Assembly: GCF_016756535.1 (NCBI RefSeq)
Contig: NZ_AP023247.1
Coordinates: forward strand, 6,510,501 to 6,574,500
Source: Mesorhizobium sp. 131-2-1
GTDB taxonomy: Bacteria > Pseudomonadota > Alphaproteobacteria > Rhizobiales > Rhizobiaceae
Length of the DNA: 64,000 bases
Direction of reading: 5' to 3'
In this document: in pieces, positions 1 through 6,754 of the stretch
Layout: every line of letters starts with the position of its first letter
Numbering within the stretch: position 1 is the first letter of the stretch
Notes under the pieces: generated by a model
Databases searched by the model: none
Seen by the model: the letters and a program-made list of their open reading frames with translations, nothing else
What the model was told of the DNA's origin: nothing
Made by a program: the position numbers and the translations under genes

Positions 1-421
1 TCCACCCTCAGGGCCGCACTCCAGATCGGCGTCCACTTATTGCCTCCGCTTGCATAAGCGCGACGAGGAGCGCTCGCCGGGCGGAGCTGGTCGGGTTGCG
101 CAGCCCGGCGAGTGCGGATTGATTGGGCGGTGGGCGCGTCAGGCGCGGTTCTTGAAGCTCATCATACGGCTGTGGCAGAGCCGGACATGTGCCGCCTTCA
201 CACATGTTAAGTTTTCCGGCGCTTCGTTCGCCTTCGAGATGAAGCAACCCGCGTGCAGCGCGCTGCGATCGACTACCATTGCCCGGAGAACCGAAACTGC
301 ATTCCCCTGGCGTTAGAACGATGAGAATGCCGTCACCTCGATCATACCACGGAACCATGATCTCAATATTCAAACTCGATCCCAAGTGATGAATCCGAGC
401 TTTCATCCTTGTTACATCGCC
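1..421. other. No confident gene at the left edge
   Basis: A 132-codon open frame on the minus strand (8-406) lies in the same direction as the small membrane protein upstream of it. It has no recognisable domain, is rich in Arg, Ser and Gly as expected of a chance frame in GC-rich DNA, and overlaps a plus-strand frame that is equally unconvincing. I see no RNA gene or insertion-sequence end here. Confidence 0.4.
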
Positions 422-745
422 TCAAGGGAGGAGCAGCGATATGCCGAGCGTTTGATTGCGCTGGGCCCCATCTTGAGTTTCATTCCTTCGCTCATCCTCG
501 TCGGGCGACTGGTACCGAACTTCCTGGGACCTATCTAAAAGCTCAGCACCTTGCCCGGCTTTGCCAGCACAGCCGGATCGCCAGATTAGAAAGAGCACAC
601 TTGCGAAATAAACCATCTGGAGCAGCAGCGAGCAGGCCAGCGTCGCGACGACGGTTAGACGGATCGACTGCGAAGCCAAGTAAACGGTCGCAGCGGTGCC
701 GCACAAGACCAGCGCCAGGAGGCGACAAAAGGTGATGAAGCGCAA
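422..745 (-). CDS. Small ExoX-like membrane protein (exopolysaccharide repressor family)
   Basis: This 107-residue protein has two hydrophobic segments close together, at about residues 5-27 and 29-55, followed by a polar, charged tail from about residue 60. Short proteins of this shape, starting MRF and carrying paired N-terminal membrane helices, are known in rhizobia as ExoX/PsiA-type repressors of exopolysaccharide production, which act at the inner membrane on the polymer assembly enzymes. The gene lies 38 bp downstream of fdxB on the same strand and may be read from the same nif-type promoter. The family call rests on size, topology and rhizobial context, not on a catalytic motif, so a generic small membrane protein is possible. 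The C-terminal third looks low in complexity and may be diverged. Confidence 0.5.
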   Translation of the reverse strand: MRFITFCRLLALVLCGTAATVYLASQSIRLTVVATLACSLLLQMVYFASVLFLIWRSGCAGKAGQGAELLDRSQEVRYQSPDEDERRNETQDGAQRNQTLGISLLLP

Positions 746-783
746 TGCCGTTCTCCTGATTTTGGCTCGTCAAACCATGCAGC

Positions 784-1101
784 TCATGCTGCGATCTGGT
801 CGGCCGCGAGATGGGTCTGGCAGTTCTTTGGGCAGACGCGGCCGCAGGCTCCGCAGCCAATGCAGCGGCCGGCATGGTCGACAACCATGATCATACGATT
901 GAGCTCACCGTCGAAATCGTCGTCATCGGCGTCGCAGGCGCCGAGGATTTCACCCGCGTCATCGACGCCGTAAAGATGCATGACCTCGCGCGAGCAGACT
1001 TTGAAGCAGCGGCCGCAGCCGATACAGATCTTGCCATCGATAGCGATCAGATATTCCGGCACCCATATGGAGCCGTCGCGGCTGATGAATTTGCTCCTCA
1101 T
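784..1101 (-). CDS. fdxB: Nif-specific ferredoxin III (FdxB), two 4Fe-4S clusters
   Basis: A 105-residue bacterial-type ferredoxin of the FdxB (ferredoxin III, nif-specific) family, thought to supply electrons to nitrogenase or its cofactor assembly. The first cluster motif is CIGCGRC followed by a fourth Cys in KVC (about residues 32-42). The second is CIGCGACGRVCPKNC (about residues 80-94). Asp-rich residues separate the two, as is usual in the family. It starts with an ATG overlapping the stop of the upstream DUF683 gene (ATGA), so the two are translationally coupled. In most rhizobia these two genes close the nifENX operon. Here they sit about 39 kb from the main nif cluster, behind relics of nifX and the DUF269 gene and downstream of a NifA/sigma-54 promoter near 2.32 kb. 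Confidence 0.9.
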   Translation of the reverse strand: MRSKFISRDGSIWVPEYLIAIDGKICIGCGRCFKVCSREVMHLYGVDDAGEILGACDADDDDFDGELNRMIMVVDHAGRCIGCGACGRVCPKNCQTHLAADQIAA

Positions 1102-1301
1102 CGCAAAGTCTTCATTTTGGCAAGCTCTCTCCTGGCACCATCCAACTCGGCATAAACGGCATGCGTTTTCTCGGCGACTTCCTCTATCTCAATCCATTTG
1201 ACCGGGAGACCCTCGGCAAGGTCGCGCAAGTTCGTCTTGGCAATTGCCGCGCGCAGTTGAAGCTTTCGGACTTTCTTCGCCATCTCATCCAAGTTTGCCA
1301 T
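1098..1301 (-). CDS. NifX-associated small protein (DUF683, CCE_0567 family)
   Basis: A 67-residue, mostly helical protein starting MANLDEMAKKVRKLQ with the family features LRAAIAKTNLRDLAEGLP and VAEKTHAVYAELDGARREL. DUF683 proteins occur almost only in nitrogen-fixation operons between nifX and fdxB and are small coiled-coil proteins of unknown exact role in FeMo-cofactor assembly. I chose the ATG at 1301 because the family starts there; the open frame runs further upstream (to 1658) only by reading through the wrecked DUF269 gene out of frame. The stop overlaps the fdxB start by 4 bp. It appears intact although its usual neighbours upstream are broken. No copy is found after the DUF269 gene in the main cluster, so this may be the only one within the window. 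Confidence 0.88.
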   Translation of the reverse strand: MANLDEMAKKVRKLQLRAAIAKTNLRDLAEGLPVKWIEIEEVAEKTHAVYAELDGARRELAKMKTLR

Positions 1302-1302
1302 G

Positions 1303-1746
1303 ATCCTTCCTCGAAAATCAGTTTCTTCACGCCCGCGCCACGTCGGAATGCAATAGCTGCAGTCGCATCGCCGACCAGTTTCGCGCCGGTATCCGCGAGT
1401 TGTCTGGGATTCGCGAAGCCGAACCGGTAGACGTCTCGACAGAGGTCGGTTTGATTTCTGTTGTTGACTTATGTCACGCCTGAGCGCTCCTCGATCGCAA
1501 GCTCCACTACGGTCTAAAACATGTCGCGCCTCCACAGCGCGTCCGAATCCGGATTGCCAATGATTGGATATTCCGGCGCAGTCCCTTGGTGATGATGAAA
1601 TCGGCCAGCAGCCCGGTGTCCGATTTCCGTTGGCATGAGCCGTGAAAATCCTGAGCACGGATCAGCCGCAGGAGGCATTTGACGAACGGGCGGGAAAGGG
1701 CCTCGCCATCCTTGTTGACGGCAGGGCCAAGCGTTGCGTGAGACAT
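1303..1746 (-). pseudogene. Decayed NifX-associated gene (DUF269)
   Basis: Minus-strand reading shows broken pieces matching the intact DUF269 gene at 40362-40841. One frame gives FVKCLLRLIRAQDFHG and LLADFIITK, against FVKCLVRLIRAQDTHG and LLADFIVSK in the intact copy. A second frame continues with RAVEARHVLDRSGACDRGAL, which is the frame-shifted counterpart of the VLWRLDKFYTAVALAIEE region. At least two frameshifts are needed and the 3' end is shortened. The remnant lies directly upstream of the DUF683 gene, in the position the intact gene would hold in a normal nifX-DUF269-DUF683-fdxB order. Confidence 0.8.
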
Positions 1747-1761
1747 TTCGTTTCCTCAATT

Positions 1762-1835
1762 TCAGGTCTCGTCCTCGACGGAGGATTTCTGCTTTCGGTT
1801 ACGCTGACTTCGGGCTCGCTTACGCAGCCGACGTC
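1762..1835 (-). pseudogene. 3' scrap of nifX
   Basis: About 70 bp matches the end of nifX in the main cluster (40859-40925). Both share a run with ctcgtcctcga-ggagg, which encodes the acidic C terminus (FEDED in the intact gene, VEDET here), followed by a similar Lys/Arg-rich stretch. Homology fades toward 1840. It sits upstream of the DUF269 relic in the expected order. Confidence 0.6.
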
Positions 1836-2079
1836 CGGCCTCGCCAGGCCGATTCCACGTAAATGCTGCCCCTGTGGCCGACCTTGAACAGGTCCTGGAC
1901 TGTGACATCTTCAACGACGGGCCAAATTCGCGTCGAATATCGCCGCCGCGGCTATTCGGTTGGAAGTCTAAGGTCCGAGCCCTGACCTGGAGCAAACCGT
2001 CGACCCTGTGCTCCATGAACACAGTTACTGCGGGCGCGCCGCAGAAAATGGGCGAATTGATCAGGGTTCCATTCCACTT

Positions 2080-2191
2080 GTCATCCCGACACCTTGCCGG
2101 GCTGAAAGTTCGTGAGAGGTTAGCCACGCAGCCAGTCGTCCACTTTGATCAGAGGAGCCGGGGACTCTCTACGCAACATGTTGTTCTCCAT
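2080..2191 (-). pseudogene. 5' fragment of a thioredoxin-fold (redoxin/TlpA-like) gene
   Basis: An ATG at 2191, preceded by the ribosome-binding sequence aaaggggtggga, opens a frame with LIKVDDWLRG, a stop, then PLTNFQPGKV in the same frame. This resembles the N-terminal segment of nif-linked redoxin/TlpA-like proteins, in which such a stretch precedes the WCGPC active site. The WCGPC part is missing. The gene is the first one after the NifA-type promoter at 2320-2335 and is disabled by the in-frame stop and by loss of the 3' part. The family call is moderate. Confidence 0.5.
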
Positions 2192-2319
2192 TCCCACCCC
2201 TTTCCTGACGTTTATGCGCGAGCTGGTTCTCTCAGAACGGAACACACCGGTTAGGAGACCATCAAAGTCTTGCGTGTTCTCATGCGTTCAGCCCTCACTC
2301 AGTATTGCCGATCTCAACC

Positions 2320-2335
2320 AGCAAACGTCATGCCA
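2320..2335 (-). promoter_or_regulatory. Sigma-54 (-24/-12) promoter for the orphan nif tail
   Basis: On the minus strand the sequence reads TGGCATG-ACGT-TTGCT. This fits the RpoN consensus TGGCACG-N4-TTGCT with one mismatch and exact spacing. Two NifA-type sites lie 64-108 bp upstream. Transcription would run into the redoxin, nifX and DUF269 relics and then the intact DUF683 and fdxB genes. Confidence 0.8.
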
Positions 2336-2398
2336 GCGCTTTGCCCGCAGTAAATGCGTGATTCTGCCTCGAAACCTCACAAGCCCAAGACGGCCGGT

Positions 2399-2414
2399 TG
2401 TTTTGAACCCGACA
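2399..2414. promoter_or_regulatory. NifA upstream activator site 1
   Basis: TGT-N10-ACA, exactly the NifA consensus (TGTTTTGAACCCGACA). It lies 64 bp upstream of the -24 element at 2335. Confidence 0.75.
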
Positions 2415-2427
2415 TGTTTTCTGCTGC

Positions 2428-2443
2428 TGTCAGCTTTTGGACA
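2428..2443. promoter_or_regulatory. NifA upstream activator site 2
   Basis: A second TGT-N10-ACA (TGTCAGCTTTTGGACA). Its start is 29 bp from that of the first site, a little under three helical turns, so two NifA oligomers could sit roughly on the same face. Confidence 0.75.
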
Positions 2444-2875
2444 CGCATCATGCGTCAGACGCTTGAGGGCGAGAGCGGCTTGGCTATCTGCCCTGCGGTA
2501 ATGTTGGCGTCGGCTCATCTAGCATCATTCGCCGCCGGCGAAGCGCGGGCGCGCACAGCTAGGCCGACCCAGCGCCCCGAACCGCATGACCTTCTTGATC
2601 GGCTGGCTATAGGTCGGAAATTCCGCGATTCCGAAAAAGTTGGTCAGCGCCGTGCAGCCCGCTCGGCATTTGCCGCACGAAGGGCAAGCGCTGGAAAGCT
2701 GTCAATCGAGCGATCCTCCAAGGCGCGGGCCAGCGTCTCGACGATATGTTGGTGAAGGCCGGCCTGTGTTTGTGTCTATGGTCTGGGAGTGGCCTTCGGC
2801 AGCCAATGGTAGCGAGTAAAGCTTCGGCATCCTCGGCTTTGATTGCCGCCCAACTCTGGTCGAAATCACGATAGG
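2444..2875. other. Stretch without a convincing intact gene
   Basis: On the minus strand, about 2525-2680, one frame reads CPSCGKCRAGC followed by ALTNFFGIAEFPTYSQPIKK and a stop. This looks like the end of a former protein, but I cannot assign it. No start or upstream part is present before the cupin-MetRS gene, so it is probably a relic. Confidence 0.4.
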
Positions 2876-4879
2876 CTATTTTGCCTCCTCCTCATTGAGA
2901 ACAGGAATGTCTGCTCTGGCATAGAAAGCCAGCACGGGTCCGAGATCAAAGGTCGTTGCGGGCGCAAGCCTCTGGACCGACCGCGGCCATGTTTCGGTTG
3001 AGACACCCTCGATACCTCGCGCCAGCGTGCAGGCGAATCGGGGCATCAGCGGTGCGAGTGTCTGCGCCAGGATCGCAGCGGCCGTAGCCTGAAGCGCGAG
3101 CGAAGTCCGAGTGCGGGCGGGATAGAGACGTCGCGCCGCTGCATAGTCTTGCGCCTGACGGTAGACTACACAATCGCTGACGAAATCGCAGGCCTGCGCG
3201 GCCGCGCGGCGGACGGAGAAGCCATCGTCCGAATAGGCGCGTTCCATCGCCGCGCGATGGACCTCTATCCGAGCAAAGAAAGCGCGATCGGCGGGAGCCC
3301 AGTCGCCTGCGTCGGGCACACAGCCGCCAAAGTCCTGCTTGATTTCCCGGTGCAGCGCATCAAGCCAATTCAGCCAGATCCCTTGGAACACCTCGTTCTC
3401 GGTGCGGCGTAGCGCGTCCTGCGTGAAGTTCGTTCGCTCACCTTCCGGGCGTGTCAGTCCCAAATGAAGGCGGACGACATCGACTGTCTTTGGGCCCAGA
3501 ACCTCTTTGCCCCAAACCGCATGACCGCGGCTGGTCGAAAACTTCTGGCCGTCGAGCAGGTAGAACTCGTTCACATGATACCGGATGCGCGGCGTCCAGT
3601 GGGAGAAGACCTCAGCATAAAGCGCCGGATAAAGCAGGGCGTGATAGAAGGAATTATCGAAGCCGAAGAAATGGACTATCTGCCAGTCGTTGCTGGGCAG
3701 GGCTGCATTCCAGTCACGACCGAGCGATGTAGCTAGCGTCTGGATGTTGTAAAGAAAGCCAAACGCCATCTCTGGCCAAACCCAGGTCACCTGCCCCGGG
3801 AATCCCTCGGCCGGTAGCCCCCAGTCCGACGGGTGGGTGACGGGCACGGAAATGCCGCCACGTTGGCGTAGACGCGCGAAGAGGTCCATGATCCGAACGG
3901 GGGCGCCCGACGCCCTTAAATGCCGGTCGATATTGTCGTAGCACCGTTCCAGCGCAAGTTCGGGACGGCGCACGGAGCCGACCACCGGCGCCTCGGCCGA
4001 GTGCCGCGACCGGACTGCATCTAGGTCGTGGCATAGGTTCGGTGCGCCGCATTCCTCGCAGATGTTGCCAGCAGCGGAGCCGCCGCAATCGGGGCAGAGG
4101 CCGCTTACATCCGGTTCGTAAAGGTAGTCGCCTGTCACAGCATCGAAGAGCGCAGGGCTCGGGCGCAGATCTACCGCCGTGCTGCTCAGAAGACTACGGA
4201 AACACGCGGCTTGAAACTCTGCATAAGCGCTATCGCCCAAAGTGGAGAGGAAACTGTGGACCTCACAGTCGAGAAGCGCAAGCGTGGCTTGAATCTCGCC
4301 GGCGTAGTGGCGCGCCACCTTTGCGGGCGTCGATTGATCGGCATCGGCATGCGTGGCGACGTAGCTCTGGTAATCGTCGCTTCCAGTCAGGTGATAGGCT
4401 TCGACCCCTTTCATGTGCAGGAAACGCGTGTAGACATCGGCGCCAAGATAAGGTCCAGAAAGATGCCCCAGGTGCAGATCGCCATTAGGCGTCGGTGGCG
4501 CGGAGAAGACGAAGGTCGGCCGGCGGGGAGTCGCGACTTGTGCCGCAGCTTCGAGGGCGGCCTTGCCGTCGCGCCAGTAGACATCGACGAAATTTAGGTC
4601 GTCGTCCCCATGATTGTGCAGCACATGCGCTTCAAAAGGGTGAAACAGAACGACATCGCCGGCCGCGACCGTGATCTCCCCAAGATCGGTCCTGACCTTG
4701 CCCGCTCCAGACAGGATCACGAAGGCCTCGATTTCGTCGTGCCGATGGGGCTCGGATGTGACGCCTGGTGCCACCTTGCCAAATGAAAACCCGGTGCCCG
4801 CGCTTCCCGTTCCAAGGGTGGCCATGTCGATACCGAACGCCCGCGACAGCTCGGTTCGAGAAAACGTGGATTTCCGCAT
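2876..4879 (-). CDS. Cupin-MetRS fusion, hydrazine synthetase-like (N-N bond forming)
   Basis: A 667-residue fusion. Residues about 25-105 are a cupin with metal ligands in EPHRHDE (His45, His47) and FHPFEAHVLHN (His80-His88). Residues about 120-640 form a class I aminoacyl-tRNA synthetase of the MetRS type: HLGH signature at 136-139, a zinc knuckle with Cys262, Cys265, Cys274 and Cys277, and a KMSKS-like KFSTS at 446-450. The tRNA anticodon region appears reduced. Cupin-MetRS didomain proteins (for example Spb40 and PyrN) join an N-hydroxylated lysine to a second amino acid: the MetRS part makes an ester and the cupin part rearranges it to an N-N bond. The neighbouring N-hydroxylase, FAD oxidase and dioxygenase genes fit this role. 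A housekeeping MetRS is unlikely because of the cupin and the operon. It is the last gene of the operon, 326 bp after the PhyH gene. Confidence 0.85.
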   Translation of the reverse strand: MRKSTFSRTELSRAFGIDMATLGTGSAGTGFSFGKVAPGVTSEPHRHDEIEAFVILSGAGKVRTDLGEITVAAGDVVLFHPFEAHVLHNHGDDDLNFVDVYWRDGKAALEAAAQVATPRRPTFVFSAPPTPNGDLHLGHLSGPYLGADVYTRFLHMKGVEAYHLTGSDDYQSYVATHADADQSTPAKVARHYAGEIQATLALLDCEVHSFLSTLGDSAYAEFQAACFRSLLSSTAVDLRPSPALFDAVTGDYLYEPDVSGLCPDCGGSAAGNICEECGAPNLCHDLDAVRSRHSAEAPVVGSVRRPELALERCYDNIDRHLRASGAPVRIMDLFARLRQRGGISVPVTHPSDWGLPAEGFPGQVTWVWPEMAFGFLYNIQTLATSLGRDWNAALPSNDWQIVHFFGFDNSFYHALLYPALYAEVFSHWTPRIRYHVNEFYLLDGQKFSTSRGHAVWGKEVLGPKTVDVVRLHLGLTRPEGERTNFTQDALRRTENEVFQGIWLNWLDALHREIKQDFGGCVPDAGDWAPADRAFFARIEVHRAAMERAYSDDGFSVRRAAAQACDFVSDCVVYRQAQDYAAARRLYPARTRTSLALQATAAAILAQTLAPLMPRFACTLARGIEGVSTETWPRSVQRLAPATTFDLGPVLAFYARADIPVLNEEEAK

Positions 4880-5205
4880 GACGAATCTCAGCTTGTTGAA
4901 GCAGTGGTATCTTCGGCTGCCAACGCAACAGCCCCTGCTGCAAGTTGCGAAGAGAGCGGCAGCCCGACACGTTGGCCGCCTCCGTTAGAATGATCCGGCT
5001 CTGGGTGCCCAAGCGGGTGACGACGGGCGCCAGTGGGGCTTTAGACGTTACAGAAGACCCCCGGCGACACCTGCACAATCGACATACCGAAGCGTCGTAA
5101 CGGACTGCTGGCGATGCTCCAGTAGGCGGCAATCAAAACCATGCTCTCCGCGCATTTTTTGGCGGCCGATCAGTTTCGTGTGCATTCCCGCCTGGTTCCG
5201 TGAGC
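4880..5205. other. Intergenic gap inside the hydrazine-type operon
   Basis: 326 bp between the PhyH gene and the cupin-MetRS gene. No recognisable coding sequence or strong terminator hairpin was seen. The gap is unusually long for an operon whose upstream members overlap, so a lost small gene or a separate promoter is possible. Confidence 0.4.
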
Positions 5206-5985
5206 TCAATCGCGATAGAAAATGCCGTTTGGGGGTTTGAGGTTGTCGAGATCGGCCACTTTGCCCTCCGGCGGATTAAGGGCGCGCTTAAGCACGTTAT
5301 ATTCAGCGCGGGTCGGTCCACCGGTCGAAGCACGCTGGAACACCAAGTAGAGTGTACGCCGAGAACGATTGCTTTTGTTTGGTTGTGAGTAGTGCGGTGC
5401 GTAATCGTCGAAGATGAAGATGTCGCCAGCCTTCCATACTACGGGTTCCCAGGAGAATGTTTCGGCGACCTCAGGTTCAATCACCCCGCCGGCATCCATG
5501 GGAAATACCCCCTTCTTGTGGTTGCCGGGGCTGAAGAAAAGGCCACCATTGTCCGGGTCGGAATCGTCAATGCCTATGGCAACGATCGCATGGACCATCC
5601 GGTCGGGCAGCCTGTGTGGAATGTGATAAATGTCCTGATGCGGGCGATAACCGCCGCTATCGGGATAGTGGAAGATCAGCAACTCCTTGAGTCTGCGCGA
5701 ATCTTCGCCAAGCAAATCCTCGACCGCAGAGTTTATGCGCTGATCTTCTAGGAGGAGAAGACGCAATGGGTCATGGAAGTCCAGAAAATTCTCGGCCTTA
5801 GAGGTGATCTTTCGATCATCAGTCGTCTTCTCGAACCACATGAGCCATTTATCATCGCTAACATCCCAGCGTGATACGTCTTCAACAAAGCTTGAAATCC
5901 GTTCCACAGCCGCGGGATCGAAGAACCTTTCGAGCCTGATGTATCCGTCTTTCAGCCACTTTTCTCTTTGTGCATCAGTCAACAT
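5206..5985 (-). CDS. PhyH-family Fe(II)/2-oxoglutarate dioxygenase
   Basis: A 259-residue phytanoyl-CoA dioxygenase-type oxygenase. The iron triad is visible as PHQD (His116, Asp118) and APHYSQP (His198). The 2-oxoglutarate-binding Arg is probably Arg210 in SRRTLYLVFQ. I start it at the ATG at 5985, because aggggg lies just upstream and the longer open frame (to 6105) reads through the end of the preceding FAD gene. The original stop of that FAD gene would lie at 5979-5981, so the two genes overlapped by 7 bp. Family members hydroxylate small molecules, including amino acids and natural-product intermediates. Its place between the N-hydroxylase and the cupin-MetRS suggests tailoring of a hydroxylysine- or hydrazine-type product. 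The exact substrate is unknown. Confidence 0.8.
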   Translation of the reverse strand: MLTDAQREKWLKDGYIRLERFFDPAAVERISSFVEDVSRWDVSDDKWLMWFEKTTDDRKITSKAENFLDFHDPLRLLLLEDQRINSAVEDLLGEDSRRLKELLIFHYPDSGGYRPHQDIYHIPHRLPDRMVHAIVAIGIDDSDPDNGGLFFSPGNHKKGVFPMDAGGVIEPEVAETFSWEPVVWKAGDIFIFDDYAPHYSQPNKSNRSRRTLYLVFQRASTGGPTRAEYNVLKRALNPPEGKVADLDNLKPPNGIFYRD

Positions 5986-6754
5986 GCGAAAGGCCCCCTG
6001 TTGGAAAAAAGTGGTTGGTCGAACATTCCGGTTAGAGGCAGTCGGGCGCTGGCCAGGGTGTGGCCCACGGAGACGATACTCCACGGCATGCAGACGGCGA
6101 CGCAAAGTGCGTTCCGCTCCGGGTGGATTGCAAGGCTTTGTTGTCCCTCCTCAATGGAGAGATCGCCCAGGCCCGTAAAGATCTATCGATCCGGTACGTC
6201 TGCATAGTAGTCACGGCCGAGCATGCTGTTGATGGTGCGACTGCCCGATAAGACGACCTTTCGTGCAGCCTGACGCAACGAAAGTCGTGCGCCGCGAAAA
6301 TTTTTGCGACAAGTTCCCGTTCCGGTCGGGCGATCAGGGAGGCACGTCGCTGGCATCGGGTCCATCGATGCTCCAAAAACGAGTATTGTCCGCACAAGTT
6401 CGGCGCTAGACTGCCCATCCGAGGCCAAGCTGGGTCCTCGGATTCCCTAAGGTGGTCCCGATCACTTACCTCACCCGGTCCAGCCACCACACGCATCGCT
6501 ACGGGCCGGAACCCTCCGCTGACGGCCGACGCAGCCATGGCCACTAGGGCCACTGGGCACTTTCGAGTGAGCGACCTTGTACGGTTTCGACGACCGTGGG
6601 GCAAATTCTCGCCCGCAGAATTAAGCGATGCGCCCATAGGTCCAAGGGCATGTTCAGTCACGATGAGTTCGGAGCGGGCTCCGGACTGCGCCGCAGCGGA
6701 GGCGGACATCATTCCTTGGATGCCACCGCCGATGATCAGCAGTCGCCGAGTCAT
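5979..6754 (-). pseudogene. Broken FAD-dependent amino-acid oxidase (DAO/glycine-oxidase type)
   Basis: The gene begins with an ATG overlapping the stop of the N-hydroxylase (ATGA) and a clear dinucleotide-binding motif, RLLIIGGGIQGMM. It then loses family resemblance. An alternative frame carries VVLSGSRTINSMLGRDYYADVPDR (split here: VVLSGSRTINSML, then GRDYYADVPDR), and a third ends with SVGHTLASA and a stop that overlaps the PhyH start. The total span (776 bp) is not a multiple of three and is far shorter than the 1.1 kb typical of these oxidases. Part of the middle (about 6467-6530) matches a dispersed repeat also found at 37.56 kb. In known hydrazine pathways (Spb39 type) this enzyme oxidatively cleaves the N-N-linked lysine adduct. 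Loss of it would change the end product. Confidence 0.7.
6467..6530. repeat. Dispersed intergenic repeat inside the FAD gene
   Basis: A run with cctcacccggtccagccac followed by a-cgcatcgc matches 37563-37600. The second copy lies in a palindromic intergenic element of the kind common in Mesorhizobium genomes. Here it interrupts a coding region. Confidence 0.55.

Noticed and set aside
1762..2127. 121-codon minus-strand open frame upstream of the nif tail
   Set aside because: It runs through the nifX scrap in its last part and through unassigned sequence before it. Its start lies within the redoxin remnant in another frame, so it is best explained as decayed DNA.
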